Positions 1-5,640 of a stretch of 9,271 bases of DNA are shown in pieces. The notes beneath the pieces were generated by a model, which saw only the letters and a list, made by a program, of their open reading frames with translations, was not told the origin of the DNA and searched no databases. The stretch comes from Candidatus Woesearchaeota archaeon. Its GTDB lineage: Archaea > Nanobdellota > Nanobdellia > Woesearchaeales > ARS49. Made by a program: the position numbers and the translations under genes. The number at the start of each line of letters is the position of its first letter. The stretch's first letter is position 1. The stretch spans positions 1-9,271 of the forward strand of contig JAHWHC010000057.1 of NCBI GenBank assembly GCA_019323555.1, written 5' to 3'.

Positions 1-36
1 AAAGGTTTACTGTTCAGTGCTATGACAAGAGTAATG

Positions 37-46
37 TTTATATAAT
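37..46 (+). promoter_or_regulatory. TATA box of the three-lipoprotein operon
   Basis: TTTATATAAT matches the archaeal TATA consensus and lies about 50 nt before the first ATG (88). A start site 22-27 nt downstream of the box would give a leader of about 20 nt containing the GGTGAT ribosome site at 79-84. The next two genes have no TATA-like element of their own, so this one promoter probably serves all three. Confidence 0.6.
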
Positions 47-87
47 AGAAGGTCTGTAGACATCTTAATACCAAAAAAGGTGATAAG

Positions 88-447
88 ATGCGAAGATTGA
101 TCTTGCTTACATTTCTTGTTTGTATAGCTTTGTTTGCTATTGGCTGCAAGTCAGGTGCTGCTGTTTACGGCAGATATCCTGGAAGCACAGACACGGTTTA
201 TGTTCCAGAGTACCAGCCTCGGGCAGTATTTTACCCGGTGAATATGTGCTGTGTGCTTGGAGACAAGCTTTATTGTGAAACTCCTCAAGAGATAGAGACT
301 TGCTTGACGCAGGGCGGAAGGCTTGCAAAGCCAGGAACAATCCCTACCTGCTGTGAGATTGGTGGAGAGATTAAGGGCAATATCGTGGAATCATTTACTT
401 TCTATGACTGCCGTTCAAGAGGAGGACGTGTTGTTCCTTGTAGATAA
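88..447 (+). CDS. Cysteine-rich lipoprotein, CC-repeat family, member 1
   Basis: Family not recognised; 119 residues. Residues 1-20 form a lipoprotein signal: Arg-Arg, a hydrophobic core and the lipobox AIGC with the modified Cys at 20, so the protein should be anchored on the outer face of the membrane. A [ST]-G-x-A motif (SGAA, 22-25) follows the anchor, then a Tyr/Pro-rich spacer to about residue 50. The rest is two similar half-repeats: CC at 54-55 with Cys72-x3-Gly-Gly, and CC at 88-89 with Cys108-x3-Gly-Gly; Cys118 lies near the end. Paired cysteines outside the cell suggest disulfides, which is inference. GGTGAT at 79-84 supports ATG 88. It is the first gene of a three-gene operon of paralogues. 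Export and lipidation are well supported; function is unknown. Confidence 0.85.
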   Translation: MRRLILLTFLVCIALFAIGCKSGAAVYGRYPGSTDTVYVPEYQPRAVFYPVNMCCVLGDKLYCETPQEIETCLTQGGRLAKPGTIPTCCEIGGEIKGNIVESFTFYDCRSRGGRVVPCR

Positions 448-460
448 ATAGGTGATAAAA

Positions 461-838
461 ATGAGGAAAATACTTTTAACAACTTTAGTGCTGGCATGCT
501 TGGCTGTCCTGGTCGGCTGTATGACAGGAGAAGCTATCAGAGGGCCGCAGGGCTACCCTGCAAGAGATGACATCGCATACCGGCCTGCTTATGAACAGCC
601 TGTGCAGATGATTCCTACGCCGACACCAGCACCAGTTTGCTGTGAGCTTCGCTGCGAAACTGTCTGTGGCAGTTCAGGAGATCCTGCAGTAAGCAATTGT
701 TTTGCTTCAGGCGGAAGAGCTATGCAGTGGGGTTTTGAATTTACATGCTGTTATGAAGGTAACAAGCCAACATCTGAATATACCTGGACTTCCTGCTTGA
801 AAAATGGCGGACAGCCATTATCAATGAGGGTGCAATGA
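461..838 (+). CDS. Cysteine-rich lipoprotein, CC-repeat family, member 2
   Basis: A 125-residue paralogue of the genes on both sides. An in-frame GTG at 452 belongs to the ribosome site GGTGAT (451-456), so ATG 461 is the likelier start. The lipobox LVGC places the lipidated Cys at residue 20 and is followed at once by TGEA, the family [ST]-G-x-A motif. A Pro/Thr-rich linker (about 45-58) leads into two half-repeats: CC60-61 with Cys80-x3-Gly-Gly, and CC96-97 with Cys112-x3-Gly-Gly. Two extra cysteines, 65 and 69, lie in the first half. The gene begins 13 nt after member 1 and its stop overlaps the start codon region of member 3, so it is cotranscribed and probably translationally coupled. 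No enzyme motif is visible; a surface structural or binding role is only a guess. Confidence 0.85.
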   Translation: MRKILLTTLVLACLAVLVGCMTGEAIRGPQGYPARDDIAYRPAYEQPVQMIPTPTPAPVCCELRCETVCGSSGDPAVSNCFASGGRAMQWGFEFTCCYEGNKPTSEYTWTSCLKNGGQPLSMRVQ

Positions 839-1167
839 TGAGATTCGCAATACCTATACTGCTTGTTTTTTGCCTTATCTTAATAGGGTGTGAGACAAGC
901 GGACAAGCATATCAGATGCCTGCAAGAGAGCAGGAAGTGTATAAGCTTCAGTCTGCAAAGATATGCTGTGCAGTCAAGAATCTGCGCGGTGAATTTGTTT
1001 ACACTGCGGTTGAAAATGACGCTGCATGCATTGATTTGCGCGGAGTTGTGGCAAACTGCCCGCGTGTATGCTGTAATGTCAATGGCAAGATATACGGAGA
1101 GTACAGCATTAATTTCTGCTTGATAAGAGAAGGCACGCCTGTTCAATGCCCTGCATTGCGCTGGTGA
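838..1167 (+). CDS. Cysteine-rich lipoprotein, CC-repeat family, member 3
   Basis: The most diverged of the three paralogues, 109 residues. The text reads ATGATG at 835-840, with the stop of member 2 inside it. GAGGGTG at 826-832 is spaced 5 nt from ATG 838 but only 2 nt from ATG 835, so 838 is preferred; 835 would add one Met. The lipobox LIGC puts the lipidated Cys at 18, followed by SGQA, the family [ST]-G-x-A motif. CC43-44 pairs with Cys64-x4-Gly and CC78-79 with Cys94-x4-Gly, so the Gly-Gly of the sisters has decayed. Cys74 and Cys104 are additional, the latter matching the near-terminal Cys of member 1. It is the last gene of the operon and is followed by a poly-T tract. Function unknown. 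Confidence 0.83.
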   Translation: MRFAIPILLVFCLILIGCETSGQAYQMPAREQEVYKLQSAKICCAVKNLRGEFVYTAVENDAACIDLRGVVANCPRVCCNVNGKIYGEYSINFCLIREGTPVQCPALRW

Positions 1168-1169
1168 TA

Positions 1170-1187
1170 TTTTTTTCTTTTTTCTTC
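1170..1187 (+). terminator. Poly-T terminator after the lipoprotein operon
   Basis: Runs of seven and six T separated by a C begin two bases after the TGA of the third lipoprotein gene. Archaeal RNA polymerase terminates at such U-tracts without needing a hairpin, and the next promoter begins only a few bases downstream, so this is a likely transcript end. Confidence 0.6.
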
Positions 1188-1193
1188 AATAAG

Positions 1194-1202
1194 TTTTATA
1201 TA
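1194..1202 (+). promoter_or_regulatory. TATA box of the scpA-pfdA-ftsY operon
   Basis: TTTTATATA is centred about 27 nt before ATG 1225, which puts the expected start site on or within a few bases of the start codon. No Shine-Dalgarno sequence lies between them. Both facts point to a leaderless mRNA for the first gene. Confidence 0.6.
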
Positions 1203-1224
1203 GTATATATTAATAGTAAATTCT

Positions 1225-1977
1225 ATGGAAGATAAGCTTTTTCAGATGCTTGTTGAGGAGAATGAGATTAGCTGGAAGGCTATCATCTATGACCTTATAC
1301 GTAAGGAAGAGATGGATCCCTGGAACGTCAATGTCTCTTTATTGTCGCAGAAATACATTGAGCGCTTGAAAGAGCTGAAGCAGATGGACCTGAAAGTGAG
1401 CGGCAAGGTTTTGCTTGCTGCAGCTATTCTTTTGAAGATAAAGTCAAAGAGATTGGTCGGGGAAGACCTGAATGAGTTTGACAGGCTGCTGGCTGCAACA
1501 GATGTGGACGAAGATGAATTTTATGACGGTCTTGCTGATGAACTAAGAAGGGGCGAGGAGCGTGCCATGTATGAAGGAATTGAACTCATGCCAAGAACTC
1601 CTCAGCCGAGAAAAAGAAAAGTTTCTGTCTATGATTTGGTGAAGGCTCTTGAGCAGGCACTTGAAGTCAAGAAAAGAAGGGTGTTTAATTCAATCAGGGA
1701 GTCTAATGTAAAGATTCCTGAGAAAAAGTTTGACATAGGTGATGCAATCAAGGGGGTATATGGAAAAATCCTTGGTTTGTTTAAGTCAAGAAAAGAAGAG
1801 CAGATTGCTTTCAGCGAGTTGGTGCCTTCTGAATCAAGAAATGATCATGTTTACACTTTTATTCCGCTTTTGCATTTGTTTAATGAGGATAAAATTCATC
1901 TAGAGCAAAAAGAGCATTTTGGTGAAATAAATATTAAATTAAGAGGTGGTGAAAAGAATGACACTAACCAAGGATGA
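1225..1977 (+). CDS. scpA: Segregation and condensation protein A (ScpA)
   Basis: ScpA is the kleisin that bridges the heads of SMC in the prokaryotic condensin complex and helps organise and segregate the chromosome. The N-terminal part carries the family signature: DPW at 31-33, then a helix containing MDLKVSGKVLLAAAILLKIK (54-73), which contacts the SMC neck. The middle (about 80-130) is acidic and probably flexible. The C-terminal winged helix, which binds the other SMC head, is visible at about 205-240 (TFIPLLHLF, HFGEINI). At 250 residues it has a usual length. The transcript appears leaderless from the TATA box at 1194-1202. The last 20 bases overlap the next gene, suggesting translational coupling. 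Neither smc nor scpB is in the window. Grouping a kleisin with prefoldin and ftsY is probably a housekeeping operon rather than a shared pathway. Confidence 0.92.
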   Translation: MEDKLFQMLVEENEISWKAIIYDLIRKEEMDPWNVNVSLLSQKYIERLKELKQMDLKVSGKVLLAAAILLKIKSKRLVGEDLNEFDRLLAATDVDEDEFYDGLADELRRGEERAMYEGIELMPRTPQPRKRKVSVYDLVKALEQALEVKKRRVFNSIRESNVKIPEKKFDIGDAIKGVYGKILGLFKSRKEEQIAFSELVPSESRNDHVYTFIPLLHLFNEDKIHLEQKEHFGEINIKLRGGEKNDTNQG

Positions 1978-2128
1978 TAAGATGGTCTTAAGAGAGATGG
2001 TTAAGCACGAGATTGCTAATCTCGAGAAGAAACAGAAGAGCTTATTTGTTGGAATGCCCCTAAGTTTTTTAAAGGGAGAACATGAATATAAACATTATCT
2101 AGAGAAATTGTTGAAGAAACTGGAGTGA
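1958..2128 (+). CDS. Small charged helical protein of unknown function
   Basis: This 56-residue protein is not recognised. An in-frame GTG pair at 1946-1951 is part of the strong ribosome site GAGGTGGTGA (1944-1952 and following), so ATG 1958 is the start. The gene overlaps the end of scpA by 20 bases in another frame and ends 4 nt before prefoldin alpha, so it lies fully inside the operon. The sequence is rich in Lys and Glu and mostly helical in character, with a break at FVGMPLSF (30-37) between two helices. There is no signal peptide, membrane segment or metal motif. It is far too short for ScpB and lacks a winged-helix pattern. A good ribosome site and tight packing support a real gene; a cytosolic adaptor role would be speculation. 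Confidence 0.75.
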   Translation: MTLTKDDKMVLREMVKHEIANLEKKQKSLFVGMPLSFLKGEHEYKHYLEKLLKKLE

Positions 2129-2132
2129 TATT

Positions 2133-2549
2133 ATGGCTAAGAAAGAAGAAGATGCTCAAGTAATGCAGCAGAAATACATGGAGATGCAGATGCTTGACCA
2201 GCAGTTAAAGCAGATTCAGCAGCAGCTGCATGCAGTTGAGCAGCAGGCAATGGAAGTTGAGTTTGTAATAGACGCGCTTGGAAACATATCAAAGGTTGAG
2301 CCTGGCTCAGATATCTTGGTTCCATTGAGCTCTGGTATTTTTGTAAAGGCAAAGATTCAGGATAACAAGGAATTGCTTGTCAATGTCGGCGGCAATACAA
2401 CTGTAAATAAGTCTGTTCCAGAGGTGCAGGAGATGCTGAAAAAGCAGATTGCAGAGCTGGAAAAAGTGAAGAAGGATCTTGTGGACAACTTCACGAAGTT
2501 TGCAAACAAGATGCAGCAGCTTCAGGCAGACTTGATGAAAGGAGAATAA
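2133..2549 (+). CDS. pfdA: Prefoldin subunit alpha
   Basis: Prefoldin is a hexamer of two alpha and four beta subunits that captures unfolded proteins in the cytosol and passes them to the group II chaperonin. The 138 residues show the expected alpha layout: an N-terminal coiled-coil helix very rich in Gln (1-45), a beta-hairpin region with the typical segment DILVPLSSGIFVKAKI (60-75) and GG near 86-87 (46-90), then a C-terminal coiled-coil helix to the end. GGAGTGAT at 2122-2129 is well placed for ATG 2133 and overlaps the stop of the previous gene. pfdA directly before ftsY is a widespread archaeal arrangement. It suits coordinated supply of factors handling nascent chains, though no direct contact with FtsY is implied. 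The beta subunit is not in the window. Confidence 0.93.
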   Translation: MAKKEEDAQVMQQKYMEMQMLDQQLKQIQQQLHAVEQQAMEVEFVIDALGNISKVEPGSDILVPLSSGIFVKAKIQDNKELLVNVGGNTTVNKSVPEVQEMLKKQIAELEKVKKDLVDNFTKFANKMQQLQADLMKGE

Positions 2550-2553
2550 GAAT

Positions 2554-3924
2554 ATGTTTGGTTTTCTGAAAGACAAGCTTAAGGGAGCACTCAGCAGGTT
2601 TACAAAGAAAGTTGAGGAAGAGGCTCCTGAAGAAGAGATTGAGATAAAGAAAGAAGTAGAAGTAAAGCCAGAGGAAGTCAAGATTGAGGAAAAGGTTGAA
2701 GAACCTAAAGAAGAAATAAAAGAGGAAGTTGTTGAAGAGAAAGTAGAAGAGCCTGAAGAAAAAGTTGAAGAAGTTAAAGAAGAAATAAAAGAGGAAGTTG
2801 TTGAAGAAAAAGTTGAGGAAGAGATTCCAGAGATTATTGAAGAAGAAATTCCTGAAATAATTGAGGAAGTTGTTGAAGAAGTTAAGGAAGCTCCAAAGGT
2901 TGAAGAAAAACCAAAACCAGCGCCAAAAGTTGAAAAACTTAAGCCTGTAGAGAAACCTAAGGAAGTTCCAAAGCCAAAAGTTGAAAAAAAGCCAGAACCA
3001 AAAGTTGAAAAACCTGTTGTTACAGAAGAACCAAAAGAAGAGCCTAAGAAAAAAGGATTCTTTTCATTTATCACTGAAAAAATTACCACTAAAAAGATTT
3101 CTGAGTCTCAATTTGATGATTTGTTCTGGGATTTAGAGCTTGCGATGCTTGAAAATAATGTCGCTGTTGAGGTTATTGAGAAAATCAAGGCAGATCTTAA
3201 GGAAGTTCTTACTACATCTAATATTCCTAGGGGCAAAGTTGAGGAAACAGTCATTAATTCCTTGAAAAAATCTGTCAGTGAGTTGTTTGATGTTGAGCAG
3301 ATTGATCTGCTTGCTAAATTAAAAGAAAAAAAGCCGTTGGTTATCTGCTTTGTTGGGATCAATGGTTCTGGAAAGACAACTTCAATTGCAAAAGTTGCGA
3401 ATATGTTCTTGAAAAACAATGCTTCTGTTGTTCTTGCTGCTGCAGACACTTTCAGGGCTGCTGCGATTGATCAGCTGCAGCTGCATGCAGATAAGTTGGG
3501 CATAAAGCTCATAAAGCATGATTACGGCGCTGATGCAGCTGCTGTTGCTTTTGATGCTGTTAAACATGCAGAGGCAAAGAATAAGGATGTTGTCTTGATT
3601 GACACTGCTGGAAGACTTCACTCTGATCATAATCTTGTTGAGGAGATGAAAAAGATTGTAAGGGTCTCTAAGCCTGATTTGATCATATTTGTTGGTGAAT
3701 CAATAACTGGCAATGACTGCACAGAGCAGGCGCAGAAGTTTGATGAGGCTGTTGGCATTGATGGCATCATTCTTTCAAAGGCAGATGTTGATGAAAAAGG
3801 CGGCGCTGCTATCAGTGTTTCTTATGTCACCAAGAAGCCTATTTTGTATATGGGTGTTGGCCAGGAATATCCTGATCTAGCTCCTTTTGACAAGGAAAAG
3901 CTTCTTGCAACATTATTTTCGTAA
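2554..3924 (+). CDS. ftsY: Signal recognition particle receptor FtsY
   Basis: FtsY is the SRP receptor GTPase. It docks ribosome-SRP complexes at the membrane and, by joint GTP hydrolysis with SRP54, hands nascent membrane and secreted proteins to the translocon. Residues 1-20 form a basic amphipathic helix typical of membrane attachment. Residues about 20-165 are an extended Glu/Lys/Val/Pro region of low complexity. The NG domain begins near 167 with a second amphipathic stretch. GTPase motifs: P-loop GINGSGKTT 268-276, DTFRAAA 298-304, DTAGR 350-354, SKAD 408-411 (Ser replaces the usual Thr of TKxD), and GVGQ 434-437 before the PDLAPFD closing region. All key elements are present, so it should be active. 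At 456 residues it is long for an archaeal FtsY, owing to the acidic region. ATG 2554 follows pfdA by 4 nt, with GGAG in the end of pfdA. Confidence 0.96.
   Translation: MFGFLKDKLKGALSRFTKKVEEEAPEEEIEIKKEVEVKPEEVKIEEKVEEPKEEIKEEVVEEKVEEPEEKVEEVKEEIKEEVVEEKVEEEIPEIIEEEIPEIIEEVVEEVKEAPKVEEKPKPAPKVEKLKPVEKPKEVPKPKVEKKPEPKVEKPVVTEEPKEEPKKKGFFSFITEKITTKKISESQFDDLFWDLELAMLENNVAVEVIEKIKADLKEVLTTSNIPRGKVEETVINSLKKSVSELFDVEQIDLLAKLKEKKPLVICFVGINGSGKTTSIAKVANMFLKNNASVVLAAADTFRAAAIDQLQLHADKLGIKLIKHDYGADAAAVAFDAVKHAEAKNKDVVLIDTAGRLHSDHNLVEEMKKIVRVSKPDLIIFVGESITGNDCTEQAQKFDEAVGIDGIILSKADVDEKGGAAISVSYVTKKPILYMGVGQEYPDLAPFDKEKLLATLFS
2706..2807 (+). repeat. In-frame 33-bp direct repeat in the acidic region of ftsY
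   Basis: The same 33 bases occur at 2706-2738 and 2775-2807, 69 bases (23 codons) apart. Both copies encode the peptide core EEIKEEVVEE in the same frame. A shorter duplication follows at about 2820-2866, coding for EIPEIIEE twice. Identity at DNA level suggests recent slippage or unequal exchange within the linker rather than selection on protein alone. Confidence 0.85.
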
Positions 3925-3929
3925 CCTGG

Positions 3930-3975
3930 CAAAACCCTTTTTTGGCAAGTTCTAAAATCACTCCTGTGATTTTAG
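3930..3975 (+). terminator. T-tract and 10-bp hairpin after ftsY
   Basis: A T6 run at 3938-3943 lies 14 bases after the ftsY stop. A perfect inverted repeat follows: CTAAAATCAC (3952-3961), loop TCCT, GTGATTTTAG (3966-3975). The T-run is the likelier archaeal stop signal. The hairpin has no T-tract after it and ends only 5 bases before the next TATA box, so it may be an operator instead. Confidence 0.45.
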
Positions 3976-3980
3976 TAAAG

Positions 3981-3988
3981 TTTATAAA
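3981..3988 (+). promoter_or_regulatory. TATA box of the DUF4870-like gene
   Basis: TTTATAAA is preceded by purine-rich TAGTAAAG, which fits a TFB recognition element. The expected start near 4010 gives a leader of about 20 nt containing GGGGGT at 4020-4025 before ATG 4033. Confidence 0.6.
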
Positions 3989-4032
3989 GGATTTACTTCA
4001 TTTTCTCTATATCACGAAAGGGGGTAATATAC

Positions 4033-4353
4033 ATGTCTAAAGAGATGGAAGAAGGAAAAATATTTGCGTTTCTGGCGTATTTGCTTAGCATAATCGGTTT
4101 CTTGATTGTGCTTTTGGCAAAGAAAGACAATAAGTTTGCTATGTACCACGCAAAGCAGTCACTTGTTTTGTTTATTGTGTACATGATTGGATGGGTGATA
4201 CTTGTTTTCATACCATTCCTTGGCTGGGGCCTGTTGCCAGTTTGGTGGGTTATCATGGTGATAATGACCATTATTGGTATAATCAATGCTGTTACAGGCA
4301 AGGAAAAGCCGTTGCCAATAATTGGCAAGTATGCAAAGAAAATAAAAATTTAA
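4033..4353 (+). CDS. DUF4870-like small membrane protein
   Basis: An integral membrane protein of 106 residues with three predicted helices at about 10-29, 43-62 and 66-86. It resembles the DUF4870 family (Tic20-like topology) in its AFLAYLLSIIGFLIVLLAKK start, the FAMYHAKQSLVLF segment between helices 1 and 2, where family members carry a conserved His-x-x-Gln-Ser, and the closing IGIINAVTGKEKPLPIIG. The biochemical role of the family is not established. GGGGGT at 4020-4025 supports ATG 4033. It has its own TATA box after ftsY. A T-rich stretch separates it from the rubrerythrin gene, so the two may or may not share a transcript. Family assignment is from remembered sequence pattern, not a search. 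Confidence 0.8.
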   Translation: MSKEMEEGKIFAFLAYLLSIIGFLIVLLAKKDNKFAMYHAKQSLVLFIVYMIGWVILVFIPFLGWGLLPVWWVIMVIMTIIGIINAVTGKEKPLPIIGKYAKKIKI

Positions 4354-4370
4354 TTTTTTATTTTTTTATT
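4354..4370 (+). terminator. T-rich stretch between DUF4870-like gene and rubrerythrin
   Basis: T6-A-T7-A-TT begins directly after the TAA of the DUF4870-like gene and ends at the ribosome site of the next gene. It could stop part of the transcription. No separate TATA box is clear for the rubrerythrin gene, so partial read-through is likely. Confidence 0.35.
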
Positions 4371-4384
4371 TGGAGGTTTTTAAC

Positions 4385-4912
4385 ATGGTTCAAGTTTTTA
4401 GATGTAAAATATGCGGAGAAGCATATGTGGGTAATTCTAAGCCGACACACTGCCCTTACTGCGGTGCTCCTGTCAAATGGCTTGTTGATGCTAAGGAGTA
4501 TGTAGAGCCAAAGATTCCTGAATTGACTGAGATATCTAGGAAAAATGTTGAGTTTGCGTATAATCTTGAGGTAAATGCAGCAAAGATTTATCATTGCATG
4601 AGAAAGCGCTCTAAAGACGAGTTTATTGTTGGAATGATGAAAGTGCTCTCTAAAGTCGAGCTAGAGCACGCAGAACTGCTTGGCAAACTTATTGGCAAAG
4701 ATCCTGGTTGTAAGATTGAGTTGATAAAAGATCTCTGCACAGAAGACCGGGAAGAATCCTTAAAGAAGACTGCAGAGCTTGAGACAAATGCTATTGCTCA
4801 TTACAAAAATTTCCTGGAAGAGGCTACTGAAGAAAGAGTCAAGGAGATTTTTGAGGCTTTGATTGATGTTGAGCAGGATCATCTGGATCTCACAGAAAAA
4901 GAGCTCAAATAA
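4385..4912 (+). CDS. Rubrerythrin with N-terminal rubredoxin domain
   Basis: Rubrerythrins reduce hydrogen peroxide to water with electrons relayed through a rubredoxin iron, protecting anaerobes from oxygen. This 175-residue protein has the domains in 'reverse' order. A rubredoxin-like Fe site comes first (Cys7-x2-Cys10 and Cys23-x2-Cys26), then a four-helix ferritin-like domain. The di-iron ligands are all visible and symmetric: Glu62 and Glu92-x-x-His95 in the first helix pair, Glu133 and Glu163-x-x-His166 in the second. A TTG at 4370 opens the frame earlier but overlaps the ribosome site GGAGGT (4372-4377); ATG 4385 is well spaced from it. It has no export signal and should be cytosolic. 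It follows the DUF4870-like gene by 31 nt with no functional link evident. Presence suggests an anaerobic or microaerobic life. Confidence 0.92.
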   Translation: MVQVFRCKICGEAYVGNSKPTHCPYCGAPVKWLVDAKEYVEPKIPELTEISRKNVEFAYNLEVNAAKIYHCMRKRSKDEFIVGMMKVLSKVELEHAELLGKLIGKDPGCKIELIKDLCTEDREESLKKTAELETNAIAHYKNFLEEATEERVKEIFEALIDVEQDHLDLTEKELK

Positions 4913-4913
4913 A

Positions 4914-4982
4914 TTTTTTTTATTTCGCAAAAATCTCAAGATTTTTGTGAATTTAGAAATCTTAAGGATTTCTAATTTTTTT
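4914..4982. terminator. Poly-T plus double hairpin at a convergent gene junction
   Basis: T8 at 4914-4921 follows the rubrerythrin stop directly and is a good plus-strand terminator. Two stem-loops follow. In the first, 4924-4935 pairs with 4940-4951 (12 pairs including one G-T, loop TCAA). In the second, TAGAAATC at 4954-4961 pairs with GATTTCTA at 4967-4974, and is followed by T7 (4976-4982). The minus-strand helicase gene ends inside the right arm of the second hairpin. The element probably ends transcription from both sides. Confidence 0.6.
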
Positions 4983-5628
4983 CAAATTCTACTTCTCCCT
5001 GTAAATACACTCCTTTATGCAAAGGAACAGGTCTCCAGGTATCTATAACTAGTTCTGCATTGAGCCACTCTGCTAGTTCCTGCGGGTTTCCTATTGTTGC
5101 TGACAATCCTATCAATTGAACTTGTGGAAGTAATTTTTTCATCACTGTTATGATTATCTCTAGTGTTGGCCCTCTGCTCACGTCATTCATCAAGTGGATT
5201 TCATCAATAACTACTAAGCTGACGAATTTCAGCCAGGGGGTGTGGTGTCTTATCAGGCTGTCCAGTTTCTCTGCTGTGCAGATTATCAGATCAGCATCAA
5301 TCAGGTGCTTGTCAGAGCTGTCATAATCTCCGATTGATAATGCAATGTTGAATAAGTGTCCGTATTTTCTCTTGAATTCTTTGTGTTTTTCAGAAGCTAG
5401 TGCAACAAGGGGAACGATGTAGATTGCTTTTCCTTTGCCTTCTAGTATTGTTTTTGCTGCGCCCATCTCTGCTATCAGTGTCTTTCCAGATGCAGTTGGC
5501 GTGCACACTAGAAGGTTTTTTCCCTTGAACAGTCCTGCGTTTATTGCTTTTTCTTGTGCAGGTCTTAGTTCTTTTATGTTCTCTTTCTTCAGCACTTCAA
5601 TTGCTTTTTCAGGCAGTTCTTTAAGCAT
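4972..5628 (-). CDS. Hel308-like helicase, first RecA domain only (truncated or split)
   Basis: Superfamily 2 Ski2/Hel308 helicases unwind DNA at stalled forks with two RecA domains plus a winged helix and a ratchet domain, usually about 700 residues. Here only 218 residues remain, but they cover a complete first RecA domain: Q-motif region LRPAQEKAI 21-29, Walker A TPTASGKT 43-50, motif Ia PLVALASEK 73-81, motif Ib TAEKLD 118-123, DEIH box 142-145 and SATIG 176-180. The conserved RPVPL linker (199-203) leads to a TAG stop just where the second domain should begin. No continuation lies in the 60 bases before the opposing rubrerythrin gene. It has no clear ribosome site and follows the upstream membrane-protein gene by 12 nt, so it is probably the last gene of that operon. 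Alone it could not be a complete helicase; a split partner elsewhere or decay are the alternatives. Confidence 0.8.
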   Translation of the reverse strand: MLKELPEKAIEVLKKENIKELRPAQEKAINAGLFKGKNLLVCTPTASGKTLIAEMGAAKTILEGKGKAIYIVPLVALASEKHKEFKRKYGHLFNIALSIGDYDSSDKHLIDADLIICTAEKLDSLIRHHTPWLKFVSLVVIDEIHLMNDVSRGPTLEIIITVMKKLLPQVQLIGLSATIGNPQELAEWLNAELVIDTWRPVPLHKGVYLQGEVEFEKN

Positions 5629-5640
5629 AATTATTTAGAA

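Noticed and set aside
3..59. Frame 3-59 on the plus strand (RFTVQCYDKSNVYIIEGL then stop) as the end of an upstream gene, perhaps a fourth lipoprotein.
   Set aside because: Only 18 residues are visible, and the likely TATA box at 37-46 lies within it. The end resembles the lipoprotein tails only loosely.
1958..2128. ScpB, because the gene follows scpA.
   Set aside because: ScpB is about three times longer and made of two winged helices. This 56-residue sequence shows no such pattern.
2307..3089. Long minus-strand frame of 260 codons rich in Ser, Thr and Phe.
   Set aside because: It is the antisense shadow of the Glu/Lys repeats of ftsY (GAA/GAG/AAA read backwards give Ser/Phe codons). It crosses pfdA and has no ribosome site.
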